Source of the DNA: Oceanobacillus saliphilus
Lineage (GTDB): Bacteria > Bacillota > Bacilli > Bacillales > Amphibacillaceae
Reading direction: 5' to 3'
DNA: 64,000 nt
Assembly (NCBI RefSeq): GCF_023522835.1
Contig: NZ_JALCZU010000009.1
Location: 62,001-126,000, forward strand
Positions within the stretch are counted from its first letter, which is position 1; every line of letters begins with the position of its first letter. Positions 7,555-17,881 of the stretch are shown in pieces. A program made the translations under genes and the position numbers. The notes below the pieces were generated by a model, which saw nothing but the letters and a program-made list of their open reading frames with translations, ran no database searches and had not been told where the DNA came from.

Positions 7555-8823
7555 CTATTGATCCAATTCATACGTTTGTTTTAAACGGCTCAGATATGAT
7601 TCAGCATCTTCATCGAGAGGTTGAAGTAAACAATAGGATTCAAAGATGGGAATTGCTTCTTTAATTCTGCCCTCTTCAGTCAGGAAGTAACCGTATTCCT
7701 TCAGAAAATCGCTATCTTGATTTAAACTATTATATGCTTCACGATAGTATTTTAATGCATTTTCAAACGATTCATTTTCATTAAATGCCCGTGCAAGTTC
7801 CCAATCATATAACGGGTCATCTGCACCGGTGTTTTTAATTTCCAAAATTAAGTCGGTTATTTCCTCGAAGTTCCCATTCTTTTTGAAAAGCTCAATCAAG
7901 AAAAGAACGGCTTCCTTGTAATCGGGATCAAGGGCAATTGCTTCACGAATGTATTTTTCGCTTTCTTCATCCTGATTCAATTGATGGGCAACAGAACCAG
8001 CTATATAATATAGCTCTTTATTGAATGCATCTCTTTCCATTCCTTTTTTGGATATGTTAAACGCATCCTCAAGCATACCTTCACGTTCATATGCTTTAGC
8101 AAGTTGGTAATAAACCGTATGATAGTCTTCATCAATTTCCAGTACATGCTCCCATGCTTTGATGGAAATATCAGTCCTGTCTGCCTGAAAAGCAGTTACG
8201 CCATGTTTAAAAAATTTATCGGCATTATCATTGCCATCTTCTTTAAAATAGGTCAATGCTTTTTCATATTCTCCTGCAGCTGCATAAGATTCACCGAGGC
8301 GGTCATCCAACGAGATGTGAGCAACTTCAGCTTGTTTGCTCCTTACTTTCTCAAAATAAGTAATTGCTTTAACATATTCTCCGATGGAAAAATAGAGTTC
8401 TCCAAGCGCAAAATCAATGACAACTTCACTTGGGGCTATCTGTTTTGCTGTCAGCAATTTCTGTTCAGATACTTCAAATAATCCTTGTGCCTGATATAAA
8501 TCTGCCAATTGCAAAAGTGACTGAATATATGCTGGATCGTCCTTTTTTATTTCATTAAGCAATGTTATTGCCGGTTCGTCTTCTTCCATTTCTATAAAAA
8601 TATCAGCAAGGGATAGTTTCAAATCACTTTCTTCCGGGTATAGCTCCAGCAATTCTTCTAAAATCAGCCGAGCTTCCTGATGGAATCCCCATTGAAGATA
8701 TAATTCAGCAATCGTATATTTCTCATCATCATTTGCTTTCGTCAAATAATCATCGAGCATGTTGATTGCTTTCTCAGTTTGATTATTTTCTACTAATTGC
8801 ACTGCTTCCATAATGGTGTCCAT
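7555..8823 (-). CDS. ypiA: tetratricopeptide-repeat protein YpiA
   Basis: 422 residues made almost entirely of TPR-like helical repeats (for example ALGELYFSIGEYVKAITYF and AKAYEREGMLEDAFNISKKG), suggesting a protein-interaction scaffold. No enzymatic domain. ATG at 8823 follows GAGAGGAT at suitable distance; the frame is open for 26 more codons upstream but those lack conservation. Length agrees with B. subtilis YpiA (about 423). Function not established. Confidence 0.9.
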   Translation of the reverse strand: MDTIMEAVQLVENNQTEKAINMLDDYLTKANDDEKYTIAELYLQWGFHQEARLILEELLELYPEESDLKLSLADIFIEMEEDEPAITLLNEIKKDDPAYIQSLLQLADLYQAQGLFEVSEQKLLTAKQIAPSEVVIDFALGELYFSIGEYVKAITYFEKVRSKQAEVAHISLDDRLGESYAAAGEYEKALTYFKEDGNDNADKFFKHGVTAFQADRTDISIKAWEHVLEIDEDYHTVYYQLAKAYEREGMLEDAFNISKKGMERDAFNKELYYIAGSVAHQLNQDEESEKYIREAIALDPDYKEAVLFLIELFKKNGNFEEITDLILEIKNTGADDPLYDWELARAFNENESFENALKYYREAYNSLNQDSDFLKEYGYFLTEEGRIKEAIPIFESYCLLQPLDEDAESYLSRLKQTYELDQ

Positions 8824-9133
8824 TACGAACATCCTCTCTAAATAACTACATATATAAGTTATTTCAATTTTAATAATACCCAAATCAGGCGGGCAGTTCA
8901 AATATGTGAACTAAAAAGAATCTGCACATCGGCAGATTCTTAATAGCTAATTTTATCCCGCATGAACGGATGTTTGACTTCCACTTCCAGAATTTAGGGG
9001 GGGATGGGCGTTGAGGTTATCCCCATATGGTGCTGATTAGACTTGACGTGGCCAAATATGTTGCAACAGTTCATGCTAGCCAACATTTATACGCTATCCT
9101 TTTAAAAAAACTGACCTTGAGTGAATTTCTTAT
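8824..9133. other. intergenic region aroA-ypiA
   Basis: About 310 bases. It contains the aroA operon terminator (8913-8941). Next to it, AGTTCA/TGAACT around a 6-base loop (about 8896-8913) precedes the A-run, faintly recalling the R1 arrangement but without its linker. I see no gene or riboswitch in the rest. Confidence 0.5.
8913..8941 (-). terminator. terminator of the aro operon
   Basis: Perfect 10-bp stem AAGAATCTGC/GCAGATTCTT, 6-base loop, then U-rich TTTTTAG on the minus strand, about 190 bases past the aroA stop. Confidence 0.8.
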
Positions 9134-10420
9134 TCATTTCAGCGATTCTAAATCTCTGAAAAAATCAGGATAGGAGATGGATATACAGGAAATATCATCT
9201 ATGACAACTTCATTTGTAGTTATCAAAGATGCAATTGCACCCATCATCGCAATGCGGTGGTCATCATAGGAAGCTATATTCCCACCATGCAGTTGTGTTT
9301 TTCCCTTTACAATCATACCATCTTTTGTCGGTGTTATATCTGCGCCAAGTGTATTTAAAACATCGGCAACAGCAGTTATTCTGTCCGTTTCTTTTACGCG
9401 AAGTTCTTCGGCATCCTTAATGATTGTTGTCCCTTCAGCTTGAGTTGCGAGTAAAGCAATAATAGGGATCTCATCTATTAGCGTAGGAATAATGTTTCCT
9501 TCAATGGTTATGCCTTTCAGTGAACTATAGGAGATGTGAATATCACCTATTTTTTCCCCGCTTACAGATCTTTCATTTTCGATAACGATGTCAGCGCCCA
9601 TCTTTTGAAGCACTTCAATGATTCCTGTTCGGGTGTTGTTCAATCCTGTATTTTTCAGGTGAATGCTACTGTCAGGAACAATGGTACCAGCTACAAGAAA
9701 GAAAGCAGCAGAAGATATATCACCAGGGACATGAACATTTGTCGCATGTAAATTATTTTTTCCTCTAATCGTAGTGGTGTATCCGTCTGAAGTAATATCA
9801 GCACCAAACGCTTTAAGCATATTTTCCGTATGATTCCGTGTAGGGGTTGTTTCAGTCACCCTCGTTTCGCCATCGGCCAGTAGACCTGCCAGCAGGATGG
9901 CAGACTTAACCTGGGCACTTTTGACCGGAAGTGTATAGTCAATCGGATGTAATTTACTGCCTCTTATTGACAAAGGGAGTAAGTTTCCATCATTTCTTCC
10001 ATCGATGATAGAACCCATTTGACGCAGTGGGTTCACTACACGATCCATTGGGCGTTTGGACAATGAAGCATCACCATAGATGGTTGTAAAAAATGGCAGG
10101 CCGGATAGTATTCCGAGCATCAGCCTTGTAGTTGTTCCAGAATTACCAAAATCTAAAGGTTGTTTTGGTTCGGACAAACCTGAGATTCCTTCACTTTCAA
10201 TAACAAGGCTTGTTCCATCTTCCTGTATCGTTACTCCCATTTCGCGGAAAGCATTTACGGTTCTTAAGCAATCTTCTCCGTCCAGAAAATTGGTAACCTT
10301 TGTAATTCCTTTAGCCAGAGAACCAAAAATGACTGCACGATGAGAAATGGATTTATCGCCTGGAATTTCTATTACACCGGATAGCTTTCCTTCAAAAGGC
10401 TTTAGTGTTTTTTCGCTCAC
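9134..10420 (-). CDS. aroA: 3-phosphoshikimate 1-carboxyvinyltransferase (EPSP synthase)
   Basis: Sixth step of the shikimate pathway, joining PEP to shikimate-3-phosphate. The 428-residue protein shows the family signatures PGDKSISHR, FGNSGTTTRLMLGIL and the C-terminal RVKETDRI and DDHRIAM segments. The GTG at 10429 lies in the ribosome site; GTG at 10420 is 8 bases from AAAGGAAG and is preferred. Last gene of the aroC-aroB-aroH-hisC-tyrA-aroA cluster (called aroE in B. subtilis). Confidence 0.95.
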   Translation of the reverse strand: MSEKTLKPFEGKLSGVIEIPGDKSISHRAVIFGSLAKGITKVTNFLDGEDCLRTVNAFREMGVTIQEDGTSLVIESEGISGLSEPKQPLDFGNSGTTTRLMLGILSGLPFFTTIYGDASLSKRPMDRVVNPLRQMGSIIDGRNDGNLLPLSIRGSKLHPIDYTLPVKSAQVKSAILLAGLLADGETRVTETTPTRNHTENMLKAFGADITSDGYTTTIRGKNNLHATNVHVPGDISSAAFFLVAGTIVPDSSIHLKNTGLNNTRTGIIEVLQKMGADIVIENERSVSGEKIGDIHISYSSLKGITIEGNIIPTLIDEIPIIALLATQAEGTTIIKDAEELRVKETDRITAVADVLNTLGADITPTKDGMIVKGKTQLHGGNIASYDDHRIAMMGAIASLITTNEVVIDDISCISISYPDFFRDLESLK

Positions 10421-10447
10421 GGTTGTCACTTCCTTTCTGAATCAGTT

Positions 10448-11551
10448 CTAATGCTGGATCATTGTTTCATAACCGTTGTTCTCTAATAGTTCAGAGCTTT
10501 TAATCTGGGCTTCTTTTGTATAAAAGCTTAATCTTAAAACACCTGTAATATCTTCGCGAACTTCAAGAATCTCAATATTTTTTATACTGACATCTTCGTT
10601 TGCAAGTAATTGAACTACTGAAGCAAGTGCACCTGGCTGGTCACGGATGTCAACATATAAATCATAAAATGAGGGGATAGCTCCTTTTTCTGTTTCGGCA
10701 AGACCATCACGGTAAAGTTTAGCCTTATCCAGATATGAAATCATCTTGTCCTTCTCATCCTTCTCCAATAGAACCTTCAAGTATTTCATTTCCTCAATCC
10801 ATTCTTCAAGCAGGGTGGACATTTTGTTTCTGTTATGATGGAAAATGTCCTGCCACATTTTAGGATTGCTGGAAGCGATTCTTGTAATATCCCTAAAACC
10901 TCCGGCCGCAAGATTAGGTAAAAATGCGTGTGTAATCTCCCATTTCTTGGCCTGGTGAACCAATGAAGATGCAATTAAATGAGGGAAATGAGATACAACC
11001 CCTGTCATTTCATCATGCTCATCAGGTTGTAATACGACAAATTTACTTTTTGTGTTTTTCAAAACGTGTTGTAAGGCTGCTACATCTGTTTCACTGCATT
11101 CCTTCATGGGTGAAAGAACATAGATCGCATTTTCGAATAAGTGTGCTTTTGCGGCCTGAACCCCTTTCTTATGAGATCCTGCCATCGGATGACCGCCGAT
11201 AAACGTTATTTGTTCATTGTTAAAATGTGTTGCTGTTTCAATGATTGGACTTTTTACAGATGCTGTATCTGTGACAATTACATTTTTATTAAAATTAATT
11301 GTATTTAGCTCTTTCATTAAAGAAATTGTATCAGAGATAGGTGCTGCTAATATAATAAAGTCAGCATTCGTTGCAGATTCGGCAAAATTTGTACTGGACT
11401 CATGAATAATCCCATTTAATAAAGCGAATTTCAATGATTCGTGACTGGGGTCATAACCTATAATATAATTTTCTTCGGATGCTGCCATCCCCTTGGCTAG
11501 GGATCCTCCGATCAATCCCATACCGGCAACTAAAATAGTAGTTTTATTCAT
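10448..11551 (-). CDS. tyrA: prephenate dehydrogenase with C-terminal ACT domain
   Basis: 367 residues. The N-terminal Rossmann domain has GMGLIGGS (about 10-17), the middle is the prephenate dehydrogenase helical domain (GGHPMAGSHKKG motif), and a C-terminal ACT domain begins near residue 297, suggesting feedback control by an aromatic amino acid. It converts prephenate to 4-hydroxyphenylpyruvate for tyrosine. Start codon and hisC stop overlap as ATGA, indicating translational coupling. Confidence 0.95.
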   Translation of the reverse strand: MNKTTILVAGMGLIGGSLAKGMAASEENYIIGYDPSHESLKFALLNGIIHESSTNFAESATNADFIILAAPISDTISLMKELNTINFNKNVIVTDTASVKSPIIETATHFNNEQITFIGGHPMAGSHKKGVQAAKAHLFENAIYVLSPMKECSETDVAALQHVLKNTKSKFVVLQPDEHDEMTGVVSHFPHLIASSLVHQAKKWEITHAFLPNLAAGGFRDITRIASSNPKMWQDIFHHNRNKMSTLLEEWIEEMKYLKVLLEKDEKDKMISYLDKAKLYRDGLAETEKGAIPSFYDLYVDIRDQPGALASVVQLLANEDVSIKNIEILEVREDITGVLRLSFYTKEAQIKSSELLENNGYETMIQH

Positions 11552-12654
11552 TCGAACACCTTCGTCTTTTCTTTATGGAACATGAACAGCAATTTTTGAA
11601 GTTGCTTCATATCATCCTCTGTACCAATGGTAATTCTGACTGTCCCAGGTATGCCGAGTAATTCACCTGGTCTTACAATAAACCCATTTTCCAAGAGATA
11701 TTGGAAAACTTCTGTACCACTAGTAGGAGTAACTATGAGTAAAAAGTTTGTTTGTGAATCATAATATTTCCAGCCGATATCATCCAAAAACGTTTCGAAC
11801 GAAGCTTTTACATGTTTATTTGTTACATATGTATGCTTTATAAATGCCTGATCCTCAAGTGCGGTGATGGCAGCCTTTTGAGCAATCGAAGTTGTGTTAA
11901 ATGGACCTCTGACTTTATCTAGTGTAGTTATTATATTACTATTGGCTACACCGTAACCGATGCGTAGTCCTGCTAATCCATATGCTTTGGAAAAGGTACG
12001 CATTGTAATTAGATTATCAAATTTATTAATATAGGATAATGCATGTACATCTAATTCTTTATCCATATATTCATAATAAGCTTCATCATAAACTACCAAT
12101 ACATGATCAGGACATTTACTCATAAATGTGTGCAAATCTTCTTTTGGAATAACAGACCCGGTTGGATTATTTGGCGAACAAAGCCACACAATCTTCGTGT
12201 TTTCATCGACTGCTTCAAGCATCCGGTCCATATCATGGTATCCATTTGTATCTGTTGGGATTTCTTTGACTGATGCACCCTCAATCAATGCATAATGCTT
12301 ATATTGCGGAAATGTTGGTGCCGCCACAACCACATTTAATCCAGGTTGCAAGTAAGAACGGCAAATTAATTGTATAATTTCTTCCGTACCACTACCGAAT
12401 ATCAATTCGTTTTCTTTCACATTTAATTTATCGGTTAAAGCATTCCTCAATTCCCCTGTATAACCATCTGGATAAATATTAAATTCAGGAAGTTCTTTAG
12501 AAAGGCGTTCTTTAACCATTTTTGAATAACCATATGGATTTTCATTGGAAGCCAATTTGACGATATGACTTAATCCGAATTCTTCTTGTATTTCTTTCGT
12601 TTGTTTCCCTTGTTTATAAGGGCTAAGTTGATTTAAAATTGGTTTGCCTTCCAT
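11548..12654 (-). CDS. hisC: histidinol-phosphate / aromatic aminotransferase
   Basis: 368-residue class I/II PLP aminotransferase. The PLP-lysine segment is TFSKAYGLAGLRIGY, with the cofactor-ring motif YDEAYYEY upstream. In B. subtilis the enzyme at this position serves both histidine and tyrosine/phenylalanine synthesis; its place between aroH and tyrA here supports the same. It follows aroH by 3 bases. In B. subtilis the six trp genes lie in this gap; they are absent here. Confidence 0.94.
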   Translation of the reverse strand: MEGKPILNQLSPYKQGKQTKEIQEEFGLSHIVKLASNENPYGYSKMVKERLSKELPEFNIYPDGYTGELRNALTDKLNVKENELIFGSGTEEIIQLICRSYLQPGLNVVVAAPTFPQYKHYALIEGASVKEIPTDTNGYHDMDRMLEAVDENTKIVWLCSPNNPTGSVIPKEDLHTFMSKCPDHVLVVYDEAYYEYMDKELDVHALSYINKFDNLITMRTFSKAYGLAGLRIGYGVANSNIITTLDKVRGPFNTTSIAQKAAITALEDQAFIKHTYVTNKHVKASFETFLDDIGWKYYDSQTNFLLIVTPTSGTEVFQYLLENGFIVRPGELLGIPGTVRITIGTEDDMKQLQKLLFMFHKEKTKVFE

Positions 12655-12657
12655 GAA

Positions 12658-13032
12658 TTATTCTCCTTTATTGTTTACTAGATCAGGACGTAATTTGATT
12701 GCTTCATGATGAAAAACATGTTGGATATTACTTTGGTTCTCCTCTGTATTTACTACCATCATAACCCGTATACATTTGGGCAGACTTCCAGGCACTTCGA
12801 TTTCAGCCATGCACATTACAGGTACATGGGTCCATCCTTCAAATTTTCTCAGTGCTCTTGCAGGGAATCCCGCATTTAAATCCTTTGTCACAGAGATAAA
12901 CACATGGGAAATATCATGTGGTTTAATATTATTTTTTTCAACCATTTCTTCGATTAGGTTTTTCGTGTTTTCGATCATTTGTGCTTCGATATTTTCAGAA
13001 ACTGTCGTAGCTCCTCGGATACCTCTTGTCAT
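12658..13032 (-). CDS. aroH: chorismate mutase, AroH type
   Basis: 124-residue monofunctional chorismate mutase of the trimeric AroH fold, converting chorismate to prephenate. Typical segments are MTRGIRGATTV at the N-terminus, SVTKDLNAGFPARALR in the middle and CIRVMM near residue 87. Length matches B. subtilis AroH (about 127). The start overlaps the aroB stop as ATGA. Confidence 0.95.
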   Translation of the reverse strand: MTRGIRGATTVSENIEAQMIENTKNLIEEMVEKNNIKPHDISHVFISVTKDLNAGFPARALRKFEGWTHVPVMCMAEIEVPGSLPKCIRVMMVVNTEENQSNIQHVFHHEAIKLRPDLVNNKGE

Positions 13033-14102
13033 TTTGCCACCATCCTTACAATAAATGATTTTAAATAGTTATCTATTTCTTCATCTTCCAGTTCCTTCAC
13101 AATTGGCACGGCTATGTCTTTTAACAGCACCATTTGTATTTTACTTTTGACTGACTTTTTATCAGATTTCATTATATTAATTAATCGATCATTGTGATAA
13201 TCTATATCGTTTAAAGGATAACGATTATTTTGTAACCATTCATATAATTCTTCAAATGGCAGTTTTTCATTAACCAGCTGTTCACTGACATGCATTGAAA
13301 AGAGTAACCCGATAGCCACTGCTTCTCCATGGGCCAGTTTCCCATAACCAAGGTCGGATTCGAGGGCGTGCCCCAGTGTATGCCCAAGATTTAAATGTTT
13401 TCGCACTCCGGATTCTCTTTCATCCATTTCTACAATTTGCGCTTTTATTTTAGTTCCAAGCATTAGATGATTCTGTAACTGATTGTTTGTTACGTGATAT
13501 ATATCTGTTTTAAGCAAGGAACGGAAAAAGTCAACATCAGCAATTAACGCCTCTTTTATCAGCTCTGCATATCCAGAACGTATTTCTCTGTCATTGAGTG
13601 ATTCCAGTGTATCAACATCATAAATAACAGCCACAGGAGGATAGAAATTGCCAATCAGGTTCTTACCCAATTCATGATTGATTGCAACTTTACCGCCAAC
13701 ACTGCTGTCGTGAGCGAGAATTGTTGTTGGCAATTGGACATAATCAATCCCACGCATATAGGTTGCCGCTGCAAAACCGGCCAGGTCCCCAACCACGCCT
13801 CCACCAAGTGCGATGATTAATGACTGGCGATCCAGGCCAAAGTTTATGGCATCGGTCTGGAGCTGGTAAAAGGTTTGTATATTTTTTGATTGTTCACCAG
13901 CCCCGACAACGGACTTGAAAACCGTTTTATCTGGAAAATTCCCCACGATATCATCCATATACAATGCTGAGACATTTTCATCGGAAACAACAAGAATAGA
14001 GGAATAATCCTTTTTTAAAAAGTCACTTAATTTAAAGCGGACAGCTTCACCGACAATGATTTGGTATGAATTTGTACTGGATTTAACGGAAATAACCTCC
14101 AT
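13029..14102 (-). CDS. aroB: 3-dehydroquinate synthase
   Basis: Second shikimate-pathway enzyme, NAD and divalent-metal dependent. 357 residues with GGGVVGDLAGFAAATYMRG (NAD/phosphate binding) and the metal-ligand motifs around KHLNLGHTLGHALE. The chosen ATG overlaps the aroC stop (TAATG); a GTG three codons earlier is part of the ribosome site. Central gene of the aromatic cluster. Confidence 0.95.
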   Translation of the reverse strand: MEVISVKSSTNSYQIIVGEAVRFKLSDFLKKDYSSILVVSDENVSALYMDDIVGNFPDKTVFKSVVGAGEQSKNIQTFYQLQTDAINFGLDRQSLIIALGGGVVGDLAGFAAATYMRGIDYVQLPTTILAHDSSVGGKVAINHELGKNLIGNFYPPVAVIYDVDTLESLNDREIRSGYAELIKEALIADVDFFRSLLKTDIYHVTNNQLQNHLMLGTKIKAQIVEMDERESGVRKHLNLGHTLGHALESDLGYGKLAHGEAVAIGLLFSMHVSEQLVNEKLPFEELYEWLQNNRYPLNDIDYHNDRLINIMKSDKKSVKSKIQMVLLKDIAVPIVKELEDEEIDNYLKSFIVRMVAK

Positions 14103-15271
14103 TAAAAACACCTGATTTCTTCACGGTAATCCTCAATCGCTTTTTTCAGCTGTGAAAATCGATCGCTTGGAAACTGTTCTGTAATCGCTTTGGCAAGTTC
14201 AAATGCAACCACGTGTTCCATAACAACAGATGCAGCAGGTACAGCACAGGCATCAGATCGCTCAACGGTTGCTTTAAATGGTTCCTTGGTCTCGATATCA
14301 ACACTTTGTAGCGGTCTTTTCATTAAAGTTGGAATTGGTTTCATTACCCCTTTTACCACAATAGGCATTCCCGTAGTCATGCCTCCTTCAAATCCACCAA
14401 GTCTGTTGGATGTTCTGTAATATCCTCTCTCTTTATCCCAGGCGATTTCGTCATGGACTTGACTACCAAACAGTTCTGCTGCCTGAAAACCGATCCCGAA
14501 TTCAACTCCTTTAAAAGCATTGATGCTGATAACACTGCCAGCAATTCTGCTGTCCAGTTTACGATCATAATGCACATAGGAACCGACACCGGCAGGCATT
14601 CCTTCTACATATACCTCACATACTCCACCAATTGAATCCCCTTCACTTTTGGCCTTATCAATGGCTTCCATCATTTCTTTTTCCACATTCTTATCCAATA
14701 CCATAACAGGTGATTCCTGAGAAATCTTAATTCGCTCGTTAATATTTAAGGTTTCCTTTTCTTCTGCTCGAATACCGGCAATTTCTTTAACATAACCACA
14801 TACTTCAATTCCGAGTTGCTTTAACAATGTCTTAGCAACTGCACCCGCTGCTACACGTGCAGCAGTTTCCCTAGCAGATGATCTTTCAAGAATGTTTCGC
14901 ATATCACGGTGGCCATATTTTAAAGCACCATTCAGGTCAGCATGCCCAGGTCGTGGCTTTGTGACAACACGTCTTATTTTTGATTCATCCTCAAGCGGAT
15001 CTTCACCCATAATATCGGTCCAATGTTTAAAATCGTCATTATGTATCACAAGAGAAACAGGGGAACCTAGTGTATAACCATGTCTTATCCCACTTGTTAC
15101 TTCGACAAGGTCCTTTTCAATCTGCATTCTTTTTCCGCGACCATATCCACCCTGACGCCTCAATAATGATTCATTTATGTCATCTTTTAATAAAGGCATT
15201 TGGGAAGGCAGCCCCTCGATAATGGTTGTTAGTTGTTTACCATGAGATTCACCTGATGTTAAGTAGCGCAT
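14102..15271 (-). CDS. aroC: chorismate synthase
   Basis: Last enzyme of the shikimate pathway, making chorismate with reduced flavin. 389 residues with the signatures GESHG at residues 7-11, the arginine-rich [12 protein letters not shown], and KTVRP-like [15 protein letters not shown]. First gene of the aromatic operon. ATG is preceded by AAAGGAG. About 200 AT-rich bases separate it from cheR with no terminator I can see, so the operon may include cheR read-through or start here. Confidence 0.96.
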   Translation of the reverse strand: MRYLTSGESHGKQLTTIIEGLPSQMPLLKDDINESLLRRQGGYGRGKRMQIEKDLVEVTSGIRHGYTLGSPVSLVIHNDDFKHWTDIMGEDPLEDESKIRRVVTKPRPGHADLNGALKYGHRDMRNILERSSARETAARVAAGAVAKTLLKQLGIEVCGYVKEIAGIRAEEKETLNINERIKISQESPVMVLDKNVEKEMMEAIDKAKSEGDSIGGVCEVYVEGMPAGVGSYVHYDRKLDSRIAGSVISINAFKGVEFGIGFQAAELFGSQVHDEIAWDKERGYYRTSNRLGGFEGGMTTGMPIVVKGVMKPIPTLMKRPLQSVDIETKEPFKATVERSDACAVPAASVVMEHVVAFELAKAITEQFPSDRFSQLKKAIEDYREEIRCF

Positions 15272-15469
15272 GTAACATTCTCCTTTACAGTAAATTATTA
15301 TATTCTATATAAAAGCAAAGTTTTTCTAATTACTATATCATATCTGCTTTTACTTATGTTGTATTTAGTACATTTTTTTGAAAGATAAGAAAGAATAATA
15401 TATATGGCTTTGTCAATTTCACGATGCGAAAGTTGTGTTATATCTATGTGCTTTTGTTCATTTGTGAAA

Positions 15470-16249
15470 TTAATTTTCCACCTTTTGATAGAAGAATGTT
15501 TCTGCTAGATGGAATGAATATTTAAAAGGATTAAAAATCTGTTCGGTACTGCCGACAAACAGTATCCCATTTGACTTGAGTGATTTACTGAACTTCTGAT
15601 AGATTTCTTCTTTTGCCTGGTCTGTAAAATAAATCAGCACATTTCTGCAAACAATCAAATCTATTTTCGATGGGTAACGGTCAGATAGAAGATTGTGTTT
15701 TTTAAAGGTGATGTTTTTCTTTAAGAATTCTTCTACCTGAAAAAAACTACCTGTTTGTGTGAAATATTTCTTTTTGAGTGAATCCGGAAGTTCTTTTAAA
15801 GCTTTCTCCAAATAAGTTCCCTGTTTTGCTTTGGCGAGTACATTGTCATCGATATCTGTGGCGAGAATTTGAATGCGGGCGTTCGGGAAATGCTCTTTTG
15901 CCATAATTGCTAAACTATATGGTTCCTCACCTGTTGAACAAGCCGCACTCCAGATGGATAATTCCCTGTTGGTTTCCAGGAGCATTGGAATAATTTGGCT
16001 CTTAAGTACATCCCACCTTTTCGGATTCCTATAGAACTCGGATACATTAATCGTTAATCGGTCTGTAAATTCTTTCAGGAGGGGTTCATCTTTGCATAGT
16101 GCTTCAAAATAGGATAGATAGCTTGAAAACCCTCTTTTATCTCTTAAAGTAGTAATCCTCCGTTTCATTTGTGTCTCTTTATATAAGTTCAAATCAATTC
16201 CAATTTTTTTCTTCACTCTTTGTATAAACTCTATGTAATCATCTTTCAT
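15470..16249 (-). CDS. cheR: chemotaxis protein methyltransferase CheR
   Basis: SAM-dependent methylation of glutamates on chemoreceptors for adaptation. 259 residues: N-terminal helical CheR domain (about 1-70) and a C-terminal methyltransferase domain with ELSIWSAACSTGEEPYSLAI (SAM site) and DLIVCRNVLIYF. Other chemotaxis genes are absent from the window, as at this locus in B. subtilis. The gene presence predicts a motile, chemotactic organism. Confidence 0.95.
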   Translation of the reverse strand: MKDDYIEFIQRVKKKIGIDLNLYKETQMKRRITTLRDKRGFSSYLSYFEALCKDEPLLKEFTDRLTINVSEFYRNPKRWDVLKSQIIPMLLETNRELSIWSAACSTGEEPYSLAIMAKEHFPNARIQILATDIDDNVLAKAKQGTYLEKALKELPDSLKKKYFTQTGSFFQVEEFLKKNITFKKHNLLSDRYPSKIDLIVCRNVLIYFTDQAKEEIYQKFSKSLKSNGILFVGSTEQIFNPFKYSFHLAETFFYQKVEN

Positions 16250-16283
16250 AACTAAGCGCCTCTTCCATCAATAATTAACTGTT

Positions 16284-16312
16284 AAAAAACCCCCGTTAGA
16301 AAAAAACGGAGG
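16284..16312 (-). terminator. terminator after ndk
   Basis: Stem CCTCCGTT/AACGGGGG (one G-U) on the minus strand, followed by six U, between the ndk stop and the cheR start. Confidence 0.8.
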
Positions 16313-16322
16313 TTCATTTAAA

Positions 16323-16769
16323 TCAATAGATCCATTCGCTATCTTGTTTTGTGTAGGAAACGATTTCATTTCCCTTAAAGAATAGTGAAATCTCTCTTTC
16401 AGCGCTTTCCGGAGAATCAGAACCGTGAATAATGTTCTTTCCTACAGTAACACCGAAATCTCCACGAATGGTGCTTTGTGCTGCTTCAAGCGGGTTTGTT
16501 TTACCCATCATGTTTCGCGCAGTTGCGATAACGTTTTCGCCTTCCCATACCATCGCAAAAACTGGTCCGGATGTAATAAAGTCAACGAGTTCTCCAAAGA
16601 AAGGTCTTTCCTTGTGTTCGCCATAGTGCTGCTCGGCAAGCTCGTTGGAAATGACCATTAATTTAGCCCCCGCAAGCTTGTATCCTTTTGATTCGAAGCG
16701 CTTTACAATTTCACCAATTAAATTCCGCTGTACACCGTCAGGTTTTACCATTAAAAATGTTTTTTCCAT
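16323..16769 (-). CDS. ndk: nucleoside diphosphate kinase
   Basis: 148 residues, close to the normal family length. Transfers the gamma phosphate from ATP to NDPs through a phosphohistidine. The catalytic motif is [15 protein letters not shown] (histidine about residue 115), with the N-terminal [13 protein letters not shown]. Good ribosome site (GAGGTG). Followed by its own terminator. Confidence 0.97.
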   Translation of the reverse strand: MEKTFLMVKPDGVQRNLIGEIVKRFESKGYKLAGAKLMVISNELAEQHYGEHKERPFFGELVDFITSGPVFAMVWEGENVIATARNMMGKTNPLEAAQSTIRGDFGVTVGKNIIHGSDSPESAEREISLFFKGNEIVSYTKQDSEWIY

Positions 16770-16845
16770 TTTTTCACCTCGTTACTATGTATTGGAAGTC
16801 CAACCTTTTTGATTCTATCAAATTTTCATAAAAATTACAATCAGG

Positions 16846-17817
16846 TTATGAACGTCTTTTTCCAATATATTTTGCTATATCCTGCAACGTTAGCTTCGCC
16901 CTTGACTGTGGTAGAGGTTCAAGCGACTTCAATGCTTTAGCGAGATAGAGATCACTCACTTTATAAGATTTCTTGATGGCATCCGTACTTTTTAGTTTTG
17001 TAAGGAGCATTTTCATAGAATGGTCATCCACAGAATCTGGATCTGTAAATGTGACATCTATCATCTCTCTAAAATCTTTATGCTCAAGCGCATAAAGTAC
17101 GGGGAGCGTAATATTCCCCTGCAGTAGGTCGTTGCCTGCAGGTTTCCCAAGTTCCTTTGCAGATGAAGTGAAATCCAAAATGTCGTCTATAATTTGATAG
17201 GACATTCCAATGTTATATCCGTACTGGTATAATCTATCTGCATCTTTTTCATCGAGTCCACTTACTATCGCACCTAGTTTACAACTGGTGGCAATAAGCA
17301 ACGCAGTTTTTCGTTTTATTCTCCGCAAATAATCCCGAAGCGTCTGATCCCATACATACTTATCCTTAATTTGTTCAATCTCTCCAATGGACACTTCCAC
17401 AAGCGTTCTGGAAAGTAGACGGTGTATGTCTGGGTTATGAATGGTTGTTACTTCTTCCAGCGCTCTCGCCAGAATGTAATCGCCTGTATACATAGCAACA
17501 CGATTCCCATAGAGTGACTTGGTAGTCGGTTTACCTCTTCGCAGCTCTGCTTCATCAATTACATCATCATGAACTAGAGTAGCCATATGTATCAATTCAA
17601 GAGAAACAGCTACCTTTTTAATGTTGTTTAAGTCATAGCTACCCAGTTGCCCTGCCAGCAAGACAAAAACAGGGCGAATTCTTTTTCCCCCGGCGTCCAG
17701 TAAACCAATGGATGCTTTTCGCAATACAGGATGTTCTGCTTGAATACTTTCATGTAATGCTGTTTCGATTAGATCCAGATCTTTTTTTAAGAACCCATAG
17801 ATTTTTGGTAGTTTCAT
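16846..17817 (-). CDS. hepT: heptaprenyl diphosphate synthase component II
   Basis: Catalytic subunit for the C35 menaquinone side chain. 323 residues with both aspartate-rich prenyltransferase motifs, DDVID (84-88) and DDILD (211-215), plus GGKRIRP near residue 43. Works as a heterodimer with component I (hepS, two genes upstream). Supplies the quinone used by qcrABC. Confidence 0.95.
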   Translation of the reverse strand: MKLPKIYGFLKKDLDLIETALHESIQAEHPVLRKASIGLLDAGGKRIRPVFVLLAGQLGSYDLNNIKKVAVSLELIHMATLVHDDVIDEAELRRGKPTTKSLYGNRVAMYTGDYILARALEEVTTIHNPDIHRLLSRTLVEVSIGEIEQIKDKYVWDQTLRDYLRRIKRKTALLIATSCKLGAIVSGLDEKDADRLYQYGYNIGMSYQIIDDILDFTSSAKELGKPAGNDLLQGNITLPVLYALEHKDFREMIDVTFTDPDSVDDHSMKMLLTKLKSTDAIKKSYKVSDLYLAKALKSLEPLPQSRAKLTLQDIAKYIGKRRS

Positions 17818-17881
17818 TTATGTCACCTAATTTTACCCTTAAAAATATAAATCGTATTGATAGAGATATATGCTATTATCA

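Noticed and set aside
15272-15469. T-box or TRAP-controlled leader before aroC
   Set aside because: No T-box sequence, specifier stem, terminator pair or GAG/UAG repeat array is visible in the 200-base AT-rich spacer.
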